Source of the DNA: an uncultured Flavobacteriales bacterium
Lineage (GTDB): Bacteria > Bacteroidota > Bacteroidia > Flavobacteriales_D > Sanyastnellaceae
DNA length: 64,000 nt
NCBI GenBank assembly: GCA_937881575.1
Contig: CALGEI010000042.1
Coordinates: forward strand, 124,001 to 188,000
Direction of reading: 5' to 3'
The notes beneath the pieces are model-generated. The model worked only from the letters and a program-made list of their open reading frames with translations. It ran no database searches and was not told where the DNA came from. A program made the translations under genes and the position numbers. Each line of letters opens with the position of its first letter. Position 1 is the first letter of the stretch. This document shows, piece by piece, positions 57,974 through 64,000 of the stretch.

Positions 57974-58372
57974 ATGAAACGCATCGACCACATTGGCATT
58001 GCCGTTCGCAATTTGAGCGAGGCGGAAAAGGTATTTACGGATGTGCTCGGTTCGGATCCGATCAAAACGGAAACTGTAGCAGACGAGTCAGTGCGGGTGA
58101 GTTTTTTTCAGTCCGGAGAGAGCAAGGTGGAGCTTCTTGAATCGACAGATCCTGACGGTCCCATTGCTCGACACATCGCCAAACGGGGTGAAGGACTCCA
58201 CCATGTGGCTTTCCATGTGGATGATTTGAATGACGAGTTGGATCGCCTCAGAAAGCTCGGTTACCGCGTTATTTCAGGCCCTAAACCGGGAGCGGATCAA
58301 AAGACGATTGCGTTTTTGCACCCAGCCGATTCCAGTAAGGTATTGGTTGAATTGTGCGCCGACCGCGTTTGA
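57974..58372 (+). CDS. mce: Methylmalonyl-CoA epimerase
   Basis: Mce interconverts the (R) and (S) forms of methylmalonyl-CoA in the propionyl-CoA/succinyl-CoA pathway. The 132-residue VOC-fold protein has the family metal-binding residues: HIGIAVRNL near residue 5, GLHHVAFHVDD near 76, and VELCADR with the final Glu near the C-terminus; VELLESTDPDGPIARH near 50 is also characteristic. No mutase is in the window, but a cobalamin adenosyltransferase at 45914 fits the B12-dependent mutase. It ends one base before the convergent outer-membrane-like gene. Confidence 0.92.
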   Translation: MKRIDHIGIAVRNLSEAEKVFTDVLGSDPIKTETVADESVRVSFFQSGESKVELLESTDPDGPIARHIAKRGEGLHHVAFHVDDLNDELDRLRKLGYRVISGPKPGADQKTIAFLHPADSSKVLVELCADRV

Positions 58373-58373
58373 A

Positions 58374-59252
58374 TCACGTGCCGCGAGACCAGCGCATTTT
58401 CTTGCGCATTTTGGGGTCAAAGAGATCTCTGCCAGGTTGTCCTGAAGGCGCACCAACGCAAGAGGCCGCGGGGCGCCTCTTGAGCAAATCCCATGAAATG
58501 CTGAACTGCCAAGGACGGTAGCTTCCCTCCATCCAATCCCACGCCCCTCCTCCCTGAATGGCGGTGGGCTGCAGTTGAATGAAGTCGGTGTTGATGAGCA
58601 AACGAAGAAATCGCCCCGATTGGGACCGCACGCCCAACCCCACGCCTCCTTCCAATGCCAAACGCCAAGCGGACGGTGTTGAGAGGGGAAGAAACAAGGC
58701 GGAATCTGCTCCAGAACGAACCGTCTCCAGGCCGAATTCGTAATTGTAACCCAGCCCCATGTGCGCGTCCAAGAAAAAATCTGGGATGATTTCAATGGCC
58801 CGATGCACTTGAATCGCCGTCTGCAGGGTGAACGTGGATTCCCCGTGATCCATCAAGGTGTCGAGTGTGGTCGGCAGTCCCGGACCATCTTGAGCCACGC
58901 GTCCTCGAAATTCGGAATCAACGGCATGCCGAACTCCGGCCAATTCGATGCTCCAGCGATCCCAGAGCACGGGATTTTGTACGACCCACCAATGACCGAT
59001 TCCCACCATGGCCGAACCCGAGCCTTGGTGTGACCAGTTGCCGGCATGAAGAGTGTCCAATGTTCCGTCCGCATTGGCGATGAGCCATTGGCTTGATGAT
59101 GTGGACGGCGCTGCATCTAGAAGGTGTCCGCCCAATTTCCAAGACCAGCCGTGCCCAAGATGGGCTTGCTCTTTCCGATCGAACAGGTCAGCGCGTTGAG
59201 CCAGCGCCTCGCTGACGATTAAGAGGGCGACACCTAACGTCTGCAGGCGCAT
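58374..59252 (-). CDS. Unknown secreted, outer-membrane-like beta protein
   Basis: I do not recognise this 292-residue protein. It has a signal peptide (LGVALLIVSEALAQ, cleavage near residue 19) and then alternating hydrophobic/aromatic stretches such as MVGIGHWWVV, FFLDAHMGLGYNYEFGLE and LRLLINTDFIQL, the pattern of a membrane beta barrel or an autotransporter-like beta sheet. The C-terminus is basic (DPKMRKKMRWSRG), which is unlike a typical barrel end. It overlaps the kmo stop by one base (TAATG), so it is on the metB-kmo transcript. Function is unknown. Confidence 0.75.
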   Translation of the reverse strand: MRLQTLGVALLIVSEALAQRADLFDRKEQAHLGHGWSWKLGGHLLDAAPSTSSSQWLIANADGTLDTLHAGNWSHQGSGSAMVGIGHWWVVQNPVLWDRWSIELAGVRHAVDSEFRGRVAQDGPGLPTTLDTLMDHGESTFTLQTAIQVHRAIEIIPDFFLDAHMGLGYNYEFGLETVRSGADSALFLPLSTPSAWRLALEGGVGLGVRSQSGRFLRLLINTDFIQLQPTAIQGGGAWDWMEGSYRPWQFSISWDLLKRRPAASCVGAPSGQPGRDLFDPKMRKKMRWSRGT

Positions 59253-60664
59253 TAGGCGAACACTTGAGATTGCTCCAAGGCCCGAATTGCGGTTTCAGCG
59301 ACTTCCTCGCTATCCCAATTCTCCTGAATGTTGGGCATCGCCAAAATATCCGCCATGATGCGGTCTTGGATTTGTCCTGCAGCCAGTGCCTCTTGGTAGG
59401 GAGTCTGACTGAAGGTGACCTGGGAATAAAGAGGAAGCCAGCGACCGGGATAGGTTTTTGCCAATTTCGCTTCGATGCGTTTTTGCAATAGGAACTGGGG
59501 ATCTCCGGTCTTGTCGCGCATTTCGACGTAATTCCGCAACGCGAGTTCCAAGATGGCATCGCCTGCGGGTTTTCTTGCTGCCGTATAGGAGGCAAGCGTT
59601 CGGTCCCAATCTTCTGGGGATTCCATGGCATCGAGCAATTCGCTCAAGACGCTGCAGTCTTCCATGCCGCTGTTCATTCCTTGTCCATAGAAGGGGACAA
59701 TGGCGTGGGCGGCGTCGCCCATCAAGCAGACACTGTCACTGTGGTGCCAAGGAAAGCATCGGGTCATCACCAATGAACTCACAGGATTGGTGGCCCATTG
59801 TGTTGTTAAATCAGGAATCAAGGGCAGAACATCGGGGAAATTTCGCTCGAAATAGGCCAAAGCCTGCGAAGGATCCTGAAGGGCATCCAATCCATTGGCG
59901 CCTGCATACGGGGCAAACAAAGTACATGTGAATGTTCCGTCCGGATTGGGCAAGGCCATGAGCATGAACTCCCCACGAGGCCAGATATGCAGAGCGTCTT
60001 TTTGCATTTTGAACGCGCCCAGAGCATCCGGTTGCATCGCAACTTCCTTATAGCCGTGTTCCAAATAACGCTGTTCGAAATCGAATCGGTCCGTTCGGGT
60101 CAATCGATCGCGCACAGCGCTGAAAGCACCATCCGTTCCAAAAAGTCGGTCATAAGCCACCGTGATAACCTTTTTTTCAGGAGACTGCAATTCCAAGTTC
60201 TTGTGAGCCAAATCCACTCCCGTGCATTTGTGGCCGAAATGAAACTGCACGCGGTCATGGGCCTCGGCTGCTTCGACCAAGAGTCGATTCAAATTGGCAC
60301 GAGAGACAGAATAGATGCATTGGGGATCTCCATGCAACCCCGGGGCATCGGGCAGACCGTATCGTTGAAAAGTCAGCGCCCCGTCAGGAGCATGCATGAG
60401 TCGTCCTTCGATGGGCAGCGAAATGTTTCTAACCGCTTTTGCGATGCCGGCTTTTTCAAGTGCCCTCCAACCCCGATCACTCAAGGCCAAGTTGATACTG
60501 CGGCCGCCCTTCACCGGGCCAATGCGCGGATCCGGTCGGCGCTCATACACATCCACGTGGTGATCGCGTTGCGCCAACATCAAGGCCCACAAACTTCCCA
60601 CCAATCCAGCCCCGATGACCACCATGTGTTCAGGCCTTTGGGCGACTCTTGATGCTTCTGCCAT
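59252..60664 (-). CDS. kmo: Kynurenine 3-monooxygenase
   Basis: KMO hydroxylates kynurenine to 3-hydroxykynurenine with FAD and NADPH in tryptophan breakdown and in the NAD-forming kynurenine route. The 470-residue protein has the FAD dinucleotide fold VVIGAGLVGSLWALMLAQR (19 residues) near 15, GRSINLALSDRGWRAL near 55 (a KMO-type substrate-site motif), IYSVSRANLNRLLVEAA near 117, CLMGDAAHAIVPFYGQGMN near 312 and the closing FYGQGMNSGMED. Length and motif order match bacterial KMOs. The other kynurenine enzymes (dioxygenase, formamidase, kynureninase) are not in the window. It lies three bases after metB. Confidence 0.92.
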   Translation of the reverse strand: MAEASRVAQRPEHMVVIGAGLVGSLWALMLAQRDHHVDVYERRPDPRIGPVKGGRSINLALSDRGWRALEKAGIAKAVRNISLPIEGRLMHAPDGALTFQRYGLPDAPGLHGDPQCIYSVSRANLNRLLVEAAEAHDRVQFHFGHKCTGVDLAHKNLELQSPEKKVITVAYDRLFGTDGAFSAVRDRLTRTDRFDFEQRYLEHGYKEVAMQPDALGAFKMQKDALHIWPRGEFMLMALPNPDGTFTCTLFAPYAGANGLDALQDPSQALAYFERNFPDVLPLIPDLTTQWATNPVSSLVMTRCFPWHHSDSVCLMGDAAHAIVPFYGQGMNSGMEDCSVLSELLDAMESPEDWDRTLASYTAARKPAGDAILELALRNYVEMRDKTGDPQFLLQKRIEAKLAKTYPGRWLPLYSQVTFSQTPYQEALAAGQIQDRIMADILAMPNIQENWDSEEVAETAIRALEQSQVFA

Positions 60665-60667
60665 GAT

Positions 60668-61837
60668 TCAGATGCCTGCTTTTTCGAATGCGCTTTGGAG
60701 GTCATCGATCAAGTCTTGACCGTCTTCGACTCCCACACTGATGCGGATGAAACCATCTGAAATGCCCAGTTTTTCTCGATCTTCTAAAGGAATGCTTGCA
60801 TGGGTCATGGCTGCAGGGTGCTCAATCAATGATTCCACACCACCGAGTGATTCCGCCAACGCGAACAATTCGGTCGAGGCTACCAAGCGCTTCGCTTGAT
60901 CGAGGTCGTTGCTGGCGATTTCAAAGGCAATCATGCCGCCAAAATCATCCATCTGGCGTGCGGCGATTTCATGACCGGGATGGTCTTCAAATCCAGGCCA
61001 GTAGACTTTGCGAACGCCGGCATGGGCTTTGAGCCAATGGGCCACCTTGCGGCCGTTGGCACAATGTCGTTCGATGCGCAAGTGGAGCGTTTTGATGCCC
61101 CGCAAGACCAAGAACGAATCAAAAGGTTGAGCGATGGCGCCACAGTTGTTCTGAATGGTGCGCAATGCCGAGTCGATCTCAGCGTCACGTGTGATCAAAG
61201 CGCCCATGACGACGTCACTGTGTCCACCGATGTACTTCGTAACGGAGTGCATCACGATATCAGCTCCGTGAACCAAAGGACGTTGCAGCATAGGAGAGGC
61301 AAAAGTGTTGTCGACAGCAAGCCAAATTCCACGAGGTTTTGTCAAGGCCGCAATCGCCGCGATGTCCGTGATTTGCATCAATGGATTCGTTGGGCTTTCG
61401 AGCCAGACCAGCCGAGTCTTATCATTCATGGCCGCCTCCACCAATGGAGGTTGCTGCGTATCAATGAAATGGATCTTGATCCCCATCGGGGCATAATTCG
61501 TTCGCAAAAGCCGAGCCGTACCGCCGTAGAGGTCTTGGCCTGCGATGACTTCATCACCAGGCTTCAAGGTTTTCAAAATGGCATCAATGGCCGCCAATCC
61601 GGAAGCAAAGGCCAACCCATGTTCCCCATGTTCTAGCTCAGCAAGAGCCTTTTCCAACGCTGCCCGAGTAGGATTGTGACTCCGTGAATATTCCCACCCC
61701 TTGTGCACTCCAACCGCTTCTTGAACGTACGTCGAAGTTTGGAAGATGGGTGTCATGATGGCACCTGTCGATGGGTCTGGTTCTACACCGGCATGTACTG
61801 CCAAGGTGCCTTTACCGATTGCGTCGTCTTTTTTCAT
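60668..61837 (-). CDS. metB: Cystathionine gamma-synthase / gamma-lyase family PLP enzyme
   Basis: A 389-residue Cys/Met-metabolism PLP enzyme. The features are YSRSHNPTRAALEKALAELE (20 residues) near 52, LAFASGLAAIDA near 80, DLYGGTARLL near 106, VDNTFASPMLQRPL near 183 with PLP-binding Asp, and SVTKYIGGHSDVVMG near 205, where the Lys forms the internal aldimine. Sequence alone does not clearly divide gamma-synthase from gamma-lyase here; the synthase is favoured by GHSDVVMGALI and is how such Bacteroidota genes are usually named. The start at 61837 is chosen because of its standard N-terminus and because a TACCTTTG lies just upstream. It heads the metB-kmo-unknown operon. Confidence 0.86.
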   Translation of the reverse strand: MKKDDAIGKGTLAVHAGVEPDPSTGAIMTPIFQTSTYVQEAVGVHKGWEYSRSHNPTRAALEKALAELEHGEHGLAFASGLAAIDAILKTLKPGDEVIAGQDLYGGTARLLRTNYAPMGIKIHFIDTQQPPLVEAAMNDKTRLVWLESPTNPLMQITDIAAIAALTKPRGIWLAVDNTFASPMLQRPLVHGADIVMHSVTKYIGGHSDVVMGALITRDAEIDSALRTIQNNCGAIAQPFDSFLVLRGIKTLHLRIERHCANGRKVAHWLKAHAGVRKVYWPGFEDHPGHEIAARQMDDFGGMIAFEIASNDLDQAKRLVASTELFALAESLGGVESLIEHPAAMTHASIPLEDREKLGISDGFIRISVGVEDGQDLIDDLQSAFEKAGI

Positions 61838-61843
61838 TTCATT

Positions 61844-61851
61844 CAAAGGTA
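61844..61851 (-). promoter_or_regulatory. -10/-7 element of the metB operon
   Basis: Minus strand TACCTTTG is a perfect TAnnTTTG but six bases, not four, precede the ATG at 61837. A start about two bases before the ATG is expected, close to leaderless. Confidence 0.5.
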
Positions 61852-61893
61852 AGCGGAGGAATATGGGGAGCCGAACCGTATCAATAAAACTAA

Positions 61894-62982
61894 CTAAGAG
61901 GCTGTGGTTGATGTTCTCGAGATCCATCCAGGCAGCACCCAAGCGCCCAAGAAGAGGTATAGAAAGTAGGTGGCCAATCTCCAGATGATGGCGACGGCTG
62001 CGAGGTATCCAAATCCGACAAGATCCCCGAGAAAAGCGGGCAATGCCACTTCCGCCAATCCGGATGAGCCTGGAGTCGGGCTAATCGTCAAGGCAAGCCA
62101 AAGCACAAGTTGGCGACCAAGCACAGCGGCATGTGGAACGGACTCAATGAAGATGTATAGAATCATGTTCAAGGTCAAGAACCGGGCAGTCCAGCTGATC
62201 ACCGTCGATCCGAATGCTTGAAACCAAAAAAGAAAAGAACGCTGACGCATGTTCTTAGAAGCCTCCAAAAGATCAAGACTCCATTGCCTCAAACCGGCAC
62301 TCCATTTTTCAATGAGTTTCCAATTAGAGAGTCGATTCAACCAACGATGGGTGCGTTCAGGAGATTGTAAAATCCCCATGAAAATGATGCTGGTAAGCAT
62401 AGCAATGAAGGCATACGCGATTCCGAAAATCCAAGGGATTGAGGCGCCGAATCCCATCCCAGCATCCGGAGGGAATACTGCGTGTCCGGCGGCGAGACTG
62501 AGCAGAATGAAAATAGGGACCGCCAACAAATAGAACAATTCATCCAACAAGGCTGTGATAAATACGGTGGCGATGCTCTGACCACCACTCATTCCGCCGC
62601 GTTTCAGAATCAAAATGGCCAACGCAGAACCACCAACTACGGAAGGGGTGAGTGCTGAAGAAAGCTCCCAGAGGATGATGTGATCAAAGGATTGTTTCCA
62701 GCTAAATTGTTTGAAAGAGAGCAGCCGGAGTCGAATGATGTAGGCGACATCACGCAACAAGATGCATCCAAAAACGGCAAGCAGCGCCCAGGATGCCCGC
62801 GCTGTCCATTCGAACGATTGGAGCAATTCACGGGAGGTGGTCGCAGTTTGCGTGGCGGGGTCGAGCACTTCCTGATCGAGACTCCACCAAAGCATAGCCA
62901 AGGCGGCCCCCGTCCCCAGAAAAACGGGAATGGCCCATTTGCGCCAATGAAAGTGGGAACGAATCGGTTGAAGCGCCGTCAT
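61894..62982 (-). CDS. Lysylphosphatidylglycerol synthase-like flippase-type membrane protein (UPF0104/AglD)
   Basis: A 362-residue integral membrane protein with about eight helices, matching the UPF0104/AglD-type membrane domain without the synthase domain that makes lysyl-phosphatidylglycerol. Typical traits are the N-terminal WAIPVFLGTGAALAMLWW helix, RDVAYIIRLRLLSF, SALTPSVVGGSALAILILKRGG (named by its ends) near 122, and the C-terminal TISPTPGSSGLAEVALP with the small-residue helix. Such proteins may flip polar lipids or lipid-linked sugars; that is inference. The start at 62982 is supported by a TACCTTGG element 12 bases before it. Confidence 0.82.
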   Translation of the reverse strand: MTALQPIRSHFHWRKWAIPVFLGTGAALAMLWWSLDQEVLDPATQTATTSRELLQSFEWTARASWALLAVFGCILLRDVAYIIRLRLLSFKQFSWKQSFDHIILWELSSALTPSVVGGSALAILILKRGGMSGGQSIATVFITALLDELFYLLAVPIFILLSLAAGHAVFPPDAGMGFGASIPWIFGIAYAFIAMLTSIIFMGILQSPERTHRWLNRLSNWKLIEKWSAGLRQWSLDLLEASKNMRQRSFLFWFQAFGSTVISWTARFLTLNMILYIFIESVPHAAVLGRQLVLWLALTISPTPGSSGLAEVALPAFLGDLVGFGYLAAVAIIWRLATYFLYLFLGAWVLPGWISRTSTTAS

Positions 62983-62986
62983 GTCT

Positions 62987-62994
62987 CCAAGGTA
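62987..62994 (-). promoter_or_regulatory. Leaderless-type -10 element of the UPF0104 gene
   Basis: Minus strand TACCTTGG, then AGAC, then ATG. One change from TAnnTTTG, at the exact 12-base position. Confidence 0.45.
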
Positions 62995-63020
62995 ATGGAT
63001 GGGGTTGAAATCCGGGAGGT

Positions 63021-64000
63021 TTAGGCGTAAACAGCCGTTCCTTCTGTGCAATTGCGGCACATTTCAATCGTCGAACGGTCCGTGAAAATTTGCTGACGGA
63101 ATGCTTGATACCCTTCAGAAAACCAAATGTCCTGAAAGCTCTGCTTTCCGATTTGCCCCATCGCATGTTCGGCATCCTTGTCAAAACAACAGGGTACCAC
63201 CTTACCGTCCCAAGTCATAACACAGCCTTGCCACATTCTCCAACACTCATCGTCGAGGGCATTGCGCAGTTTCCATATTCCGCTGGACTGCCGGTCATAA
63301 CGACGAAGCTTCGGGTCTTTGGTCAGAAGCGGATGCGTGTCATGCGGATCATCCAATTGCGCAGTCTTGATCACCAGCTCATCGACGCCGCTGGCCTGGG
63401 CCATCTTTCGGATCTCCGGAACTTCATGTTCGTTGGGGCCGACGACGAGAAACTGCCACACAATGTGCGGGGTTTTTTTTCCTTTTGACTGTCTTCGAGC
63501 GTCCAAAATGTTTTGCGTGCCTTCAAGCACCTTGTCCAAGCGTCCTCCGACCCGATACGAACTGTAGGTTTCTTGGGTCATCCCGTCAATGCTGATGATC
63601 AACCGATCCAAACCAGAAGCGACGATGGCTTCGGCCCGCTCGGGTCTCAAGAAATGCGCATTGGTGGAGGTGGACGTGTAGATTCCATGTTGCTTGCAAA
63701 GAGCCACGAGGTGGTCCATAGCAGGATGCAAATAGGGTTCTCCTTGGAAATAGAGGTTCGCATAAACGAGATGCCCCCCAATTTCTTGAAGCAAACGGTC
63801 CAATTGTTCGGGTTCGAGCATGCCCGTTGGACGGGAGAATGAACGCAAGCCGGAAGGGCATTCTGGACAGCGCAAGTTGCATGAGGTTGTCGGCTCAATA
63901 CTGAGGCTCATGGGCATGGCACGCTGTGCGAACTGCCCGCCATTTTGCGCTTGTCGATATCCCCAATGCAAGGCCGCTAAATTCTTCAATCGCGTGGCAT
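63021..64000 (-). CDS. Radical SAM/SPASM-domain protein (5' end outside window)
   Basis: At least 326 residues of a radical SAM protein are present; the frame stays open to the window edge, and only a TTG at 63989 could serve as an internal start, so the true N-terminus is probably just outside. The [4Fe-4S] motif CNLRCPEC (CxxxCxxC) is near residue 40, followed by GEPYLHP near 85 and ISIDGMTQETYSSYR near 135. A C-terminal SPASM-type region has CWRMWQGCVMTWDGKVVPCC (20 residues), then CRNCTEG, giving auxiliary cluster cysteines. SPASM enzymes often modify peptides or act on glycans; no precursor gene is visible here, so the substrate is unknown. The family is widespread in Bacteroidota. Confidence 0.85.
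   Translation of the reverse strand, partial: ATRLKNLAALHWGYRQAQNGGQFAQRAMPMSLSIEPTTSCNLRCPECPSGLRSFSRPTGMLEPEQLDRLLQEIGGHLVYANLYFQGEPYLHPAMDHLVALCKQHGIYTSTSTNAHFLRPERAEAIVASGLDRLIISIDGMTQETYSSYRVGGRLDKVLEGTQNILDARRQSKGKKTPHIVWQFLVVGPNEHEVPEIRKMAQASGVDELVIKTAQLDDPHDTHPLLTKDPKLRRYDRQSSGIWKLRNALDDECWRMWQGCVMTWDGKVVPCCFDKDAEHAMGQIGKQSFQDIWFSEGYQAFRQQIFTDRSTIEMCRNCTEGTAVYA

Noticed and set aside
60896-61636. 246-residue plus-strand open frame opposite metB
   Set aside because: It is antisense to a conserved PLP enzyme with all its motifs; the translated sequence is low in coherence and has no family features.
1-64000. Mobile elements, CRISPR arrays, tRNA or rRNA genes, riboswitches
   Set aside because: The gene-free intervals were read for repeats, transposase remnants, cloverleaf sequences and known leader motifs; none was convincing, and almost all intervals are too short.

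Overview
The window reads as a compact piece of core chromosome from a member of the Bacteroidota, most likely a Flavobacteriales-like lineage. This rests on phylum-typical signatures: the gene block pdxJ / CBS protein / nadK / porG-like / uppS / bamA / ompH / ompH / murI, a 73-residue DUF2795 protein, the MreB N-terminus typical of the phylum, a fused-domain DsbD, and promoters of the TAnnTTTG class. No rRNA, tRNA, CRISPR array, insertion sequence, phage or plasmid gene was found. Sixty protein genes fill nearly the whole window, and the first and last run off its edges.

Layout. 1-4690: SpoIIE-type phosphatase tail, universal stress protein, CLC chloride transporter, alpha/beta hydrolase and pdxJ. 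4765-12701: a CBS-nadK pair, then an envelope operon (porG-like, uppS, bamA, two Skp/OmpH chaperones, murI) joining undecaprenyl phosphate, outer-membrane assembly and the peptidoglycan precursor D-glutamate. 12714-23647: a minus-strand run with gamma-carbonic-anhydrase-like protein, ComM/YifB, gmhA, a DsbD with a duplicated N-terminal domain, pabB-tilS-queuosine transporter, hemH and lpdA. 23819-32737: RND/MMPL exporter, rfbA, a polyprenyl synthase, a small unknown protein, then sucA and sucB, whose E3 partner may be lpdA. 32974-40125: the complete elongasome set purH / mreB-mreC-mreD-mrdA-rodA. 40230-45284: ABC permease, rfbD, phosphohexomutase, cvpA, GNAT. 45591-49978: DUF2795, cobalamin adenosyltransferase, dCMP deaminase, C-terminal processing protease, superoxide dismutase, ispD. 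49991-64000: CPBP protease, dusB, LolE-like permease, rbfA, hflX, a cytochrome pair, gdhA, a degenerate SDR, methylmalonyl-CoA epimerase, then kmo and metB in one operon with an unknown outer-membrane-like protein, a flippase-like membrane protein and a radical SAM/SPASM protein.

The strongest unexpected signal is regulatory. At twelve gene starts a TAnnTT-type promoter element lies exactly twelve bases before the start codon, with four bases between its 8-mer and the ATG or GTG. A bacterial -10 element in that position makes the first base of the start codon the transcription start, so these genes look leaderless. Other genes carry the same element further upstream with ordinary leaders; three of those also have a TTG at the expected -33 spacing. 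A second oddity is that seven of nine convergent gene pairs are separated by only 1-12 bases. T-tailed hairpins were seen only at the other two. No clearly new multi-gene system was found; the candidates worth following are the leaderless module, the duplicated DsbD sensor domain, a 21-base phased ACGAAT repeat and an SDR that has lost its catalytic Tyr and Lys.
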